54,708 nt of DNA from a virus. The stretch lies in the IMG/VR virus record IMGVR_UViG_3300028178_000003, positions 1 through 54,708 of that record; one strand, given 5' to 3'. How positions within the stretch are numbered: the stretch's first letter is position 1; every line of letters begins with the position of its first letter. The notes beneath the pieces are model-generated. The model made no database searches. It was given only the letters and a program-made list of their open reading frames with translations, and had not been told where the DNA came from. Both the position numbers and the translations under genes were made by a program. This document shows, one piece after another, positions 18,738 through 28,044 of the stretch.

Positions 18738-19928
18738 TTATGGGGCCTTTTTAATCGAATGTATTAAGGTACTCGCTACATTTGCCTCGGCCAACTTTTC
18801 TGCAGCGGCTACAACAGCATCTGCTGTTGTTTTTGCTGCTGAAAATTGGGCATATCTTTCTCTTATCTTATCAAGGTCAGTAATGGCTTGTGTTGTGTTA
18901 GTTTTTTCGCCTATCGACTTTTCAAGAGTCGACGAGATTTCTTTTTCTTTAATCGCAAACAATGCAGTTTCAGTCCGGTTTGCTATGGACTGAATCAGTT
19001 CATTTTGTTTAGCCGCTAAGGCATTAAGTCTTTCGTTGTAAAGAGCATCTTCATCGGAAGAAGCCGCTGCGACTCCAGATATTTCTTTGGCAATTGAGTC
19101 AACTTGCATCTTTGCAAGATCGACTCTTTTCTCTATGACGGAAAGATCCGAACGCTCGGCTTCAGTTCTGGCCTTGGCGATATCAAGTTCTGATTCGGCC
19201 ATTACAGCTTTTGCAATTTGGTTTTCAGTCTGCTGGATATCAAGATTTGTTCTGGCCACCTTCATATCCACATCAATCAATTCGAGCCCAGCTTCAACGA
19301 TCTGAAGTTGAATCTTTGCTATTTCATTGCCGGCCTGAAGAATTGCGATTTCTTTTCTGGATTCTTCAAGTGCCTTTTCAACAAGTTGTAGGTCCTTTCC
19401 AGCAAGTTGGACCTCTTTCTCGGAAATCTCCACATTGACAAGTTCAAGGTTTGCTTTTTCTACCTGGATATACGCTTCAAGTTCAAGTATTCGGGCGGCG
19501 ATCCGCTTTATTTCCGAAGCGATTTTCACCCGGAGGGTCTCAAGAGCTGCACGGTCGGCGGCCAGTGCAGCGATCTTGGCGTCCCATTCATCGGCATCGG
19601 CATCTATCTTTTGAAGTTGAGTCGCCATCTTCCCATCATGGACCAGCGTTTCAATCCCGGAGATGTACCGCTTGGCGGAAATATCAGCCACCACCTTCTG
19701 TTCATCTACAGTAAGTTCGGCAACCTTGGCCGTATAATCTGACAGGATATTGGCCATGTCGATATCATATACGCCTTGCATGTAACCGTCGTCGTTCCTC
19801 CAACTATTTGAGTACAACCCGAAAATAATGGCCCGCTCTGCCTCCTGAACATCGTTATACGATCCGTAATACTCAAATGGAGACCAGATGGTTGACTGCC
19901 TTATTTGTGAGTTTTCAAAGGATGTCAT
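18738..19928 (-). CDS. Long coiled-coil tail-region protein A (396 aa)
   Basis: After an N-terminal globular part of about 70 residues (FENSQIRQSTIWSPFEYYG) the protein is almost entirely heptad-like helix from residue 80 to 380, rich in Ala, Glu, Lys, Ile and Leu (for example RILELEAYIQVEKANLEL). The final residues are short and basic. Its architecture matches the adjacent 532-aa protein, so the two may form one fibrous complex or be distant duplicates. No signal peptide or enzyme motif is present. A tail or internal fibre role is inferred. Confidence 0.6.
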   Translation of the reverse strand: MTSFENSQIRQSTIWSPFEYYGSYNDVQEAERAIIFGLYSNSWRNDDGYMQGVYDIDMANILSDYTAKVAELTVDEQKVVADISAKRYISGIETLVHDGKMATQLQKIDADADEWDAKIAALAADRAALETLRVKIASEIKRIAARILELEAYIQVEKANLELVNVEISEKEVQLAGKDLQLVEKALEESRKEIAILQAGNEIAKIQLQIVEAGLELIDVDMKVARTNLDIQQTENQIAKAVMAESELDIAKARTEAERSDLSVIEKRVDLAKMQVDSIAKEISGVAAASSDEDALYNERLNALAAKQNELIQSIANRTETALFAIKEKEISSTLEKSIGEKTNTTQAITDLDKIRERYAQFSAAKTTADAVVAAAEKLAEANVASTLIHSIKKAP

Positions 19929-19933
19929 TTTAG

Positions 19934-21532
19934 CTATCCTATTAAATGCGTGAGACTAGCTGAGACTTTTGATATCGCATCAAGTTCAGCTTTTTTTATA
20001 ATACTGTCAGCATGAACATTTGCAATCCCTGTCGTTATATAAACAGCATTACTAGCAAGATTTCCAGAACTTGAAACGTCCTGAGCCAAACGTGCATCAA
20101 CCGTCTCTGTTTTTAAGTTCACCCACATTGACTGCGTCTGACTCTCTTGATCCATAATGCTACGGTGACTGTCATTTTCTGAAACCGTAGCAGACACGAG
20201 GTTTCCCGTTTCCAGTTTCTTTAATAAAAACTCGTACTCCCTCTGGGTATTGGAGAAAGCAAGTTTAGCATCCAAAAGTAAAAGCCGTTTTTCTTCTTCA
20301 TCAATCTGTGATCCAACAATTAAAACCTGTTTTTCAGCCTTTTGAACCATGATTTCAGAATCAAGAACCTTTTGGGCCATTATCAGAACTTCATTTTCAA
20401 TTTGCGCCCGTGTAACCACGACAAGTTCTTCTGTTTTGGAAATCAATTCTTGAGTAACTGGCAGTAGGTCATCTCTTTTTTTGTCAGCAATTTCAGATTC
20501 AATGCCCACCAGGTCCGAAAGATACTCGATCTTTTCAGTTTCGCTGGCCACCAAGATTCTTTCTTTTTCGATAATGGCCCGTTCAGCGGTAATAATCTCG
20601 CGTTCAACATCAAGGATCTGCTGCAGGATCGGGATGACTTCAAGTTTCTTGTTCGCCGTCAGCAATTTCTGTTGTGCAAGCGTAACCTCATAATCCACCG
20701 AATCATCTTCAATCCCGGCAAGCTCGGCCTTGAGAGCCTCCGCCTGTAATTCAATGGATGTTTTAGCCACAAGAAGCGTAATCCCGCGCCTTGATACTTC
20801 TATGGCAAGTTGATCAAGAGACTGCTCCTTTGCAGCCATGCCCTGTTTAATCCAGGCAAGCTCCTTGTCCCAGTCGGATAGAAGCATCTGTTTATTTATT
20901 TCCCACGCCATCGCCGCATATTTATATGCGATACCGTAATCGATACCAGCCTGTTTCAAATCCCGTTCAATGGCTTCTTTCAGTATAGCATAACTGACTT
21001 CAGAAAGTTTTTGTTTTGTATCAACTTCAAGTCCGGTTTCGTATTCATACAAAAATCCAGGGGCCAGGAGAAAACCACGTCCAGCTACCATTGAAACCAG
21101 TTTCCGGCGCTCGTCAATGAAAAACTGGATGACTGGTTGTTTGTTTTTGAGCCATTGCGATCTTTCTAGTTCCGTCCTGGCTTCTGATGAACTCATCGGA
21201 ACAGAAGATGGTGGGTATGACCAAGGGACCGTTCCGATAAGAGATAGGCTATCGATCTTCTGCTCGATGGTAATCAGCTCGTTTTCAATGCTCGTTGCCG
21301 AAACAGAATACCGGTCAGTCGCGCTCAATGCACTTCCACCGTCACTGATAATAACGTATTCTTTCGTCGGGTCATGATTGATGAAGGCGTACCGATAAAA
21401 ACCTCCGCCTATCTCCGACATGGCAGCACTGATCACGACTGCATAACCCGTCAGGATCTCCCTTATCGTAACAACCGGGGAAAGTCCTGTTGCCGGTGCA
21501 CCCTGATTGGAAAAGTATGATGTTATGTCCAT
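19934..21532 (-). CDS. Long coiled-coil tail-region protein B (532 aa)
   Basis: Residues 1-120 form a beta-type domain (SYFSNQGAPATGLSPVVTIRE, a start often seen in phage tail/fibre proteins, then YAFINHDPTKEYVII). Residues about 130-230 include an aromatic-rich segment, and 230-450 are a long coiled coil (Glu/Lys/Ile/Leu heptads). The C-terminus (about 490-532) is Ala/Ser-rich. It is followed after 5 bases by coiled-coil protein A. It is probably an adhesion or stalk component; the exact family is not recognised. Confidence 0.6.
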   Translation of the reverse strand: MDITSYFSNQGAPATGLSPVVTIREILTGYAVVISAAMSEIGGGFYRYAFINHDPTKEYVIISDGGSALSATDRYSVSATSIENELITIEQKIDSLSLIGTVPWSYPPSSVPMSSSEARTELERSQWLKNKQPVIQFFIDERRKLVSMVAGRGFLLAPGFLYEYETGLEVDTKQKLSEVSYAILKEAIERDLKQAGIDYGIAYKYAAMAWEINKQMLLSDWDKELAWIKQGMAAKEQSLDQLAIEVSRRGITLLVAKTSIELQAEALKAELAGIEDDSVDYEVTLAQQKLLTANKKLEVIPILQQILDVEREIITAERAIIEKERILVASETEKIEYLSDLVGIESEIADKKRDDLLPVTQELISKTEELVVVTRAQIENEVLIMAQKVLDSEIMVQKAEKQVLIVGSQIDEEEKRLLLLDAKLAFSNTQREYEFLLKKLETGNLVSATVSENDSHRSIMDQESQTQSMWVNLKTETVDARLAQDVSSSGNLASNAVYITTGIANVHADSIIKKAELDAISKVSASLTHLIG

Positions 21533-21549
21533 GAATCCGCTTTCCCTTT

Positions 21550-23607
21550 CTATTTCGCCAGTACAACTGGATATAACTTAATAAAATCCAACTGATCGAA
21601 ATCTGTTACCGTCAATTTCCACTTCTTTCCCTTGATCGCCCGACTTGCATCAACTTCGCCGTCAGCATCAATTGAATAAACCTTTTTCGATCCGTCCTCA
21701 GTTTCCATCACCATCTTCGGCGTTGTACCTTCCACGCCTACGTACGCCTTCATAAACCGCTTTTGGTTTGGTATCCCGAATCTTGTCTCTGAAAGCTGGA
21801 CCCCGGTGTGAAATGCGACGCCAGCATCGGTATCCCCGGTCAATTCGTATATCCCGTCTGACTTGCACCCGTAAGCCCGATTCTCAAACACGCAGTATGA
21901 GTTAAAATTGAATCCGGAATAAACCGATGGGAGAAAACGCGGCGTGTTTAAAACGTAGCATTCCCAGGTCTCCCCATCCAATTCAACGGAGACATTCAGG
22001 TGCAAGGTGTCGTAGATGATATTGTATAGAATGCCTTGGCTTGACACTGTGTCTGCGAACGATAGGGACTCGGAGACGGGGATACACATTTTCAACCCAG
22101 GAATAACAGCGTCAGCAGCCACAAGACTTTCTGTGATCGAATTAACCAAAGCCCCTATCACGCTGGCAACATCAACGACACCGAGTGCATCTGACACCGC
22201 CTTGATAAATCCGAACTGAAGCGAATCCGCCGCGTCAATCGTATCAGAGACCGATTTGTTTAATATCCCAACGGCCGTTACAAGTTCGCCAAACCAAAGG
22301 TATTCAAGGACTTCAAGGATAAGCATCACGGAAGATGTGTCACCCAGGGCAACTGTGTCGGAAATGGATAGGTAAAGCGCAGGGTATGCCGCGTCATTCA
22401 GCATAAGCGATTCGGATATGGTCTTGGTTCCACTTTGGTTGACGGTAATCGCCTCTTTCGCCAACACATAATCGTGGATCATCAGACAAAGTTGTGCTGC
22501 AGCAGCGTCAGTGAGACCGAGTGCTTCTTGTACCGCAATAGTAAGCCCATTGATTACCGTATCTCGAATATAAAATGTGTCAGCAATGATGGGCAGTATA
22601 TAACAGTGCGTCAAGATATCCTCAGCAGCCAATGACTCGTTTATACTTTCTCTGAGGTAAATAACTGGATCATTGGATGAAAACGACTGGGCAGTTGATA
22701 TCTCCGGTATTACCAGAAGAACACCAATGGTCACTGATAAGGATTTCTGAACAGTTATTTCAGGAACTATAATGGCAGTACCAACAAAGAAACTAATGTC
22801 TGGTGAAAAAGACTCCTGGATTAAAATGTTTGGAATATTTACAGCTATACCTACGACAACTGACAAGGATTCTTGAGATAGTATTTCAGGAACAGCTATA
22901 ACTATGTTAGCCGAATTATCGTACTCAACCACAGGAGGGATAAAACTTTCCGTCCATCGGGCGACGCCTTTAGAAATCCTGAATTCATCGATATACCCGT
23001 TTAAAAATTCATCCCAATCAGAATACGCGCCAATAATTAACGGAACATCGGAATCATAAGAAAAATCATGGATGATAGATCGCGAAAGAGTACAGGAGAC
23101 GCCATCTATAAATATCATCGGAGCGCCGTCATAAAATACAAAGGCCAGATGATGCCAGGTATTGAGAGATAACCCGGGGAAATCCTCTCCGTAACAAGCA
23201 AAGTTCAGGGTACCGCTTCCATACACTTCATCCGGGACACACTCCCCATAAAAATAAATGCCCGAATCGGGATTGAATTCAATTCCCCACCCATTATATT
23301 CAGTTTCGTCAAACTTTCTGCACAGCATATACCAGTCATCAACTGCACCGGTCAGATATACCCAACAGTCCACCGTCCAGTCGCCATATCCCGGATACAA
23401 ATCCGCGGAATCCGGAATGCTCAGATAATCCGAAACTGACCCGGAAAGAAGCGATCCTCCGCCGAATTTGCTTTGCGCTGTGCTGACCTGGGCGTCTCCG
23501 TAAGCTGTCACGGTATGGGCGGAGGCACTGTCGTCCGTAAACGCAGTGCTTTCATCCGCGCCATCCATGTGCAGCAGCAATTTGGTATATGCGTCATTAC
23601 CTGGCAT
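21550..23607 (-). CDS. Tail protein with LamG/concanavalin-like domain (685 aa)
   Basis: Residues about 10-225 form a laminin-G/concanavalin-A-like sandwich: YTKLLLHMDGADEST near the start, then GGGSLLSGSVSDYLSIPD, WTVDCWVYL, NTWHHLAFVF and FNGYIDEFRISKGVARW-type strands, which are classic for this fold. Residues about 230-560 contain many degenerate repeats of the form (S/E)SL-x-D-A (for example SVSDTIDAADSLQ). The C-terminal 120 residues are a separate beta domain. Such proteins bind glycans or surfaces and are common on phage tails. Receptor contact is a reasonable inference. Confidence 0.7.
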   Translation of the reverse strand: MPGNDAYTKLLLHMDGADESTAFTDDSASAHTVTAYGDAQVSTAQSKFGGGSLLSGSVSDYLSIPDSADLYPGYGDWTVDCWVYLTGAVDDWYMLCRKFDETEYNGWGIEFNPDSGIYFYGECVPDEVYGSGTLNFACYGEDFPGLSLNTWHHLAFVFYDGAPMIFIDGVSCTLSRSIIHDFSYDSDVPLIIGAYSDWDEFLNGYIDEFRISKGVARWTESFIPPVVEYDNSANIVIAVPEILSQESLSVVVGIAVNIPNILIQESFSPDISFFVGTAIIVPEITVQKSLSVTIGVLLVIPEISTAQSFSSNDPVIYLRESINESLAAEDILTHCYILPIIADTFYIRDTVINGLTIAVQEALGLTDAAAAQLCLMIHDYVLAKEAITVNQSGTKTISESLMLNDAAYPALYLSISDTVALGDTSSVMLILEVLEYLWFGELVTAVGILNKSVSDTIDAADSLQFGFIKAVSDALGVVDVASVIGALVNSITESLVAADAVIPGLKMCIPVSESLSFADTVSSQGILYNIIYDTLHLNVSVELDGETWECYVLNTPRFLPSVYSGFNFNSYCVFENRAYGCKSDGIYELTGDTDAGVAFHTGVQLSETRFGIPNQKRFMKAYVGVEGTTPKMVMETEDGSKKVYSIDADGEVDASRAIKGKKWKLTVTDFDQLDFIKLYPVVLAK

Positions 23608-23619
23608 ATCGTAGGATTC

Positions 23620-24051
23620 CTAAGTGGTTTTGCCGACCAATGTCCGAAGCTGGAAACTGGCCGTGTCGGGAATAGTGTAGTCCGTCCCGAAATCAATGCA
23701 GCAATACACCGTGTCATCACTGGTAGTGTCGTCATAGATGATAGCGGAGCCGGTCGGGCCAATCGAGCCTCCATCTGCGACCCATTCTACGTCGTCCCAA
23801 ACAGTTTTCCCGCAATCATCCGTATCGTCTTCAGTCGTTACCGGATTTGCGAGTGATTTGGAATCCTGCGTGTACCCATGACTAGTTGCAAGCTGATCTG
23901 CCGTGACATCGGCCAGAGTTGCATGGGAGTCCTTGTTGAAGGCAAACGTGGTATTCATCAGGATTACTTTGAATGCATCCGATGACATGTCCACATTGCC
24001 CTTGTCCTTCTGATATTTGAAATGGTTCGATACTGTTACTGTAATAGCCAT
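23620..24051 (-). CDS. Conserved phage tail/fibre-region protein (143 aa)
   Basis: The sequence has the pattern of a small conserved phage structural protein: SNHFKYQKDKGNVDMSSDAF near the N-terminus, NKDSHATLADV, GYTQDSKSL, then WDDVEWVADGGSIGP and AIIYDDTT in the C-terminal half. It is probably a beta-rich virion component. It lies 12 bases from the LamG-like gene downstream and 24 from the CAP-like gene upstream. The family is known from many podovirus and siphovirus tail clusters, without a firm function. Confidence 0.65.
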   Translation of the reverse strand: MAITVTVSNHFKYQKDKGNVDMSSDAFKVILMNTTFAFNKDSHATLADVTADQLATSHGYTQDSKSLANPVTTEDDTDDCGKTVWDDVEWVADGGSIGPTGSAIIYDDTTSDDTVYCCIDFGTDYTIPDTASFQLRTLVGKTT

Positions 24052-24075
24052 GGCAAAAATTCCTTTTTATTACCC

Positions 24076-26064
24076 CTATGGTTCTGGTGTCATCTTAACA
24101 ACGAAGCATTTAACGTGACCCCTGTTTTCAATGGGGATGTACTGAACAATTATTTCTGTGGTATAGGTTTCCGATATAGCGTTATACATTCCAGGCCCAA
24201 AGGTGATTTGCGTGAAGTTGGGCGGATATGTACCAGTCGCCCACCCCATGACTTTGTATGATGGTTCCATTATCGCCTCGGCGTGAAGTGGTGATGCCAT
24301 CCACCCGGCAACGATGTCCCCAAGAGGAACAGTATCAAGCGCAACGCAAATGACTTCCATCCCGACATAGGTCAGTGGGCTCCCATCAGGATTCTCGTGT
24401 TGGGCGACGCCATTTGCGACAAAGAAATTAATCTTTTCGATTGAAGCAGACATACACCACGGATCTTCTGTCAACAGTTCTGGATATCCCCGGACTGCAT
24501 TCATCATGGCAATCATGTCATTTCCAGTATTACTTGCCGTACGCTTTGCACTATAATATGCCCCCGTAACACCAACAGCAGAAGTATTCCCACCAGCAGA
24601 CCGGATCAATTCACAAATTGCTGTTTCAAGATTGGAACTTCGAACAGTGCTGGGAGGAGATATTGCACTTGGCCGTTTTTCACATTGGCCTGCGGTATTA
24701 ATTTGGTAACCATGGTACGTATAAAACTGGAAGCAGAAATCGTCTGAACAAACTGCCAGTTCACCACTTACACTTGGCCAATCTGATGATTTGGTTTGCG
24801 TATGTGGCAATGGCAAATATTTATCATAAACGGTGTACTCAAAATTAGTAGAGGCAAGAGGGTTTAAAATCCCTGATGTACGATATGTTTGCAAAACATC
24901 AATGGATGAAGATCCTCCTGAAAGGTAGTCTCCAAGGAAATTTATAACTCGTTCAAAGGAGTCAAAGTAGTCTCTTGAGTACGACACTGCGAAGTTTTTT
25001 AAGACATTTGCGATGTAATTATATTTGGTTGCACCTGTATAGAAACGATAGGCATGGCCATAAAGACTCGGCGGATAGTTACAATCTACTGAGTCGTAAA
25101 TAACAGAACCATCAGCATAAGACCCAGAATTAGCAGGAAGAACATCACTTGTATTTTCAATATAATCATAGTGGTGGCCGCCACGATCTTTATGCCCTGA
25201 ATATGTCCAACCTACACCACCAGGACAGACATAATGCCCCGCATTGTATCCTTCAGCATCTTCAGTTAATCCCAATGGCGTTTGATCATAAACCCAACCT
25301 TCAGAGCGAACATAAAGCGGGAGGGAAGATGAGATTATCCATCTCCCATAAATACTGGTCTGGACCACAAGATCGATGGTCTTTATCATGCAACCAGCGA
25401 CAGATTTAACCTTCGACCATATCCATGGATAGTATTCGCTATAAACATAGTCACCTGCCTTCACCAGTCCTGCTCCAAAATCCAACGAGTTCACGACGAA
25501 CATCTTTTGAGATTCGACAATTCGGGTAGGAGTTACTGTGAGGGAGGCAAATCGCTCGCCTTTCCAGTAAGCCATAATATCTTGCTGCAACTGAGTATCG
25601 AATGGGTACTGATCTTTTGTAATTAGGTTTTTAATACCAGACTGATACACAGACCAATAAGCGTCCTCTGCATAGTTATTTGACGCCATATCCCAAACGA
25701 AAAACCATACCGAGCCATACGCTGAAGCATAGATAAGAACCTGATCACCTCCAGAACACCGCTTAACCCCGTCATAACGACCAACCACATAATACTTCTG
25801 TCCCAGGACATCAGCCCCATTGATCCCTTTTAGAACCACAGCCGAATCACCCACAGTAAAAGCGCCAGCAGCACCCGTAAGCGCCCCATTCGATCTTGCA
25901 GCCGAATCAGGCTTGCAGTGATAAAAAATCGGGACTTTCGATAAAGTACCACACACCCCGGAGACATCGGCGGTGTCGTCGTCCGGGTAAAGTGCTGTGA
26001 TCGTGCCTTGCAGATAATCATACTCAACAAGCGCACCGGCATTTTCGTAGTTCAGAGTTGGCAT
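24076..26064 (-). CDS. Tail protein with C-terminal CAP/SCP-like domain (662 aa)
   Basis: The first 450 residues are an aromatic-rich beta protein of unknown fold (many YY, WW and GG). The last 190 residues resemble a CAP (SCP/TAPS) domain: MMNAVRGYPELLTEDPWC, then AQHENPDGS, and WMASPLHAEAIMEPSYKVMG, which matches the CAP pattern of an N-terminal helix with NxxR, a central HE and a late Wxx(S)xxH...Y..xG. The His/Glu pair in AQHENP is a candidate cation site. CAP domains in bacteria and phages may be adhesins or hydrolases; which applies here cannot be told. The domain reading is by motif only. Confidence 0.6.
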   Translation of the reverse strand: MPTLNYENAGALVEYDYLQGTITALYPDDDTADVSGVCGTLSKVPIFYHCKPDSAARSNGALTGAAGAFTVGDSAVVLKGINGADVLGQKYYVVGRYDGVKRCSGGDQVLIYASAYGSVWFFVWDMASNNYAEDAYWSVYQSGIKNLITKDQYPFDTQLQQDIMAYWKGERFASLTVTPTRIVESQKMFVVNSLDFGAGLVKAGDYVYSEYYPWIWSKVKSVAGCMIKTIDLVVQTSIYGRWIISSSLPLYVRSEGWVYDQTPLGLTEDAEGYNAGHYVCPGGVGWTYSGHKDRGGHHYDYIENTSDVLPANSGSYADGSVIYDSVDCNYPPSLYGHAYRFYTGATKYNYIANVLKNFAVSYSRDYFDSFERVINFLGDYLSGGSSSIDVLQTYRTSGILNPLASTNFEYTVYDKYLPLPHTQTKSSDWPSVSGELAVCSDDFCFQFYTYHGYQINTAGQCEKRPSAISPPSTVRSSNLETAICELIRSAGGNTSAVGVTGAYYSAKRTASNTGNDMIAMMNAVRGYPELLTEDPWCMSASIEKINFFVANGVAQHENPDGSPLTYVGMEVICVALDTVPLGDIVAGWMASPLHAEAIMEPSYKVMGWATGTYPPNFTQITFGPGMYNAISETYTTEIIVQYIPIENRGHVKCFVVKMTPEP

Positions 26065-26073
26065 GAAGCAGCC

Positions 26074-26670
26074 TTAACTGGTCGTCAAACTCAAGGCATA
26101 GGTGATACCAAGGACATCCGCAATCTCCGTAGTCCGGGCAGTCGTGAACTTCTTGGCGCACATCAGTGTTCCGTCCACCGCTGTTTTTGCCTGTGTGGAA
26201 CTGGAACTGTAGGCCAGAAACGCCCCGTAAACCGTGATTGCTGCGGCCATGGTAAACTCAGCCTTGGAAGCCGCGTTCGTGCACCCGGCCGTTGAAGTCG
26301 ATGCGATGGTATAGACGGGCCTGTTCGTTGCCGGCGTGTAGTCGGCATCCTGGCATTCCTGATACGTGCCGGCCGCGCCCAATTTTGCAGCAGCAGTATC
26401 TCCAACCGCCGGACTGACGTTGCCCTTGAAGATTCCGACACAGGTAACAATGGCCGCGGCTTTTGCGACATTGCCAAAAACCACGTTGCAAATCTTGGCC
26501 ATACCTTCAGTCGTGAAAGTGTTATACCCGGATTGCGTATGGATCAGCTCACCCTTACGGTAGTGATCACAGGTGACAAACCCCTTGGCGACAAGATTCC
26601 CGTGAAGAATATCATCCAGGTTGTCAAAAACAGGAACAAGGATTGATGGTACTCTATGAATAATGTTCAT
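26074..26670 (-). CDS. Structural protein, tail/fibre cluster (198 aa)
   Basis: The protein shows a recurring phage structural pattern: FTTEGMAKICNVVFG near residue 52, a segment VGIFKGNVSP, then Thr/Ala-rich strands with KAEFTMAAAITVYGAFLAYSS, ending YALSLTTS. It is Ala/Thr/Val-rich and probably beta. It lies 10 bases from the CAP-like gene and 37 from the tail-nozzle-like gene. Family recognition is moderate and function is unknown beyond virion part. Confidence 0.6.
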   Translation of the reverse strand: MNIIHRVPSILVPVFDNLDDILHGNLVAKGFVTCDHYRKGELIHTQSGYNTFTTEGMAKICNVVFGNVAKAAAIVTCVGIFKGNVSPAVGDTAAAKLGAAGTYQECQDADYTPATNRPVYTIASTSTAGCTNAASKAEFTMAAAITVYGAFLAYSSSSTQAKTAVDGTLMCAKKFTTARTTEIADVLGITYALSLTTS

Positions 26671-26706
26671 GATAAAATTCCTTTTTAAAGCAGTATTGAA
26701 TTAAAT

Positions 26707-28044
26707 TCAGGGCACCAAAACCCCGTTACGATAAAGTTCACATGAAACTGTTTCCGACATCCCGACGCCGGACCCGATTGCATTTGACTTGAAACTTGAA
26801 ATATCAAACGCACCAGACTTTAAGGCAGCAATGGTGTCAGCATCGAAAAACCCCGCGCCAGATCCGCCCGTACCAACTTTTGCGCTGGTTAAGAATTGAA
26901 TGGCACCTCCAAGGTTCCGGTAAAGAGAAGCCCCGCGCTCCGGGATTCCAAAGACGAGTTTGTTTTTTGTGAGATTAAACAGCCTTCCAGAAGCATTCCC
27001 GGCCACAATGCCCTCAGTTGTGCGCCATACCGGAACATCGACATATCCCTTTTCAGGTGAGCCCAGGATATCCCCCATTTCTGGCAAGTTGTTGCAGTAG
27101 GCCAGTGTCCCGGACACACTTCCGGCCCCGGCGTCTGATTGCTGCATTTTTTCCGGCTCAGTCCCAGAGAGAAACCGGGTCTTGTCCTTCATCCCGACAA
27201 AAATCCCGGTCGGGACTTTGGCGATTACGGTCACTTCAGAATCAAATTCAAATCTGTTGGCCGATAACCGAAACCACCCAAACTTAAACGGTTGGCTGTA
27301 ATAGACGGTTTTTCCGGATGATCCCCAGATGCGCCCGAATGCATAACAAAGGTTAGAGAGAAACGGTGGCGGAGAACACATCAGGGACGGACACGGTTCA
27401 ACGGTAGGAATAGAGACAATCTTACTGGCTGCGCCTATCCGGTAAAAAATGAATTCGTTGGCATCCGTACACCAGACTTCGGACCCAGACGGACGATTGA
27501 GAATCTGGATTCCGCCAGTTTCTGTCAACTCTATCGAAGTGATGGGACCGGTCCCGGAAATTTCGTCGCCATTAGATGACGTCATGGCCACGTTATAGGC
27601 CCCAGGAGGAAGGGAGCCGGAACCGGTCAGCAACATCGGACCTGACGGGGGAAGGATACCCCAATCCGATATTGTGTTCGTTGTCGGGTTGAAAACACCT
27701 TTGCAATATTGGTTGGAAAAATAGACCTTATCTTCAGCCTCGACGTAATCAAACGATGCGCCTTTATCATCAAGTGCCGATACCGAGACCTTGGTCGGAG
27801 GCGTGAACCTGTAAAGTGTTCCGTTATCAACAAACAGGGTACAACTTAATCCTGACCATAGACTATGTGCCTTAGTCAGGGCGAGAATCTTTATCTGACC
27901 ATCTCGTGCAATAAGACTTTGTGTAATGCCAACGTCAGCATTTAAAATGATCTTTGGCTCCGCTACACCTTCAGCAGAGAAAAAGTTCTCATTCCGTTTG
28001 ACGTTATTCATACCCGAGAAAGCGTTTATTGAAATTTCAGACAT
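26707..28044 (-). CDS. Probable tail tubular/nozzle protein (445 aa)
   Basis: A beta-propeller-like protein: INAFSGMNNVKR near the N-terminus, then repeated blades with patterns such as GTLYRFTPPT, KVYFSN, GAYNVAMTSSNGDE and GRIWGSSGKTVYYSQP, as seen in podovirus tail tubular B/nozzle-type proteins. It directly follows the adaptor gene (the adaptor stop overlaps its start), the usual place of this component. No enzyme motif is found. Composition here is more GC-rich than the adaptor gene. Confidence 0.6.
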   Translation of the reverse strand: MSEISINAFSGMNNVKRNENFFSAEGVAEPKIILNADVGITQSLIARDGQIKILALTKAHSLWSGLSCTLFVDNGTLYRFTPPTKVSVSALDDKGASFDYVEAEDKVYFSNQYCKGVFNPTTNTISDWGILPPSGPMLLTGSGSLPPGAYNVAMTSSNGDEISGTGPITSIELTETGGIQILNRPSGSEVWCTDANEFIFYRIGAASKIVSIPTVEPCPSLMCSPPPFLSNLCYAFGRIWGSSGKTVYYSQPFKFGWFRLSANRFEFDSEVTVIAKVPTGIFVGMKDKTRFLSGTEPEKMQQSDAGAGSVSGTLAYCNNLPEMGDILGSPEKGYVDVPVWRTTEGIVAGNASGRLFNLTKNKLVFGIPERGASLYRNLGGAIQFLTSAKVGTGGSGAGFFDADTIAALKSGAFDISSFKSNAIGSGVGMSETVSCELYRNGVLVP

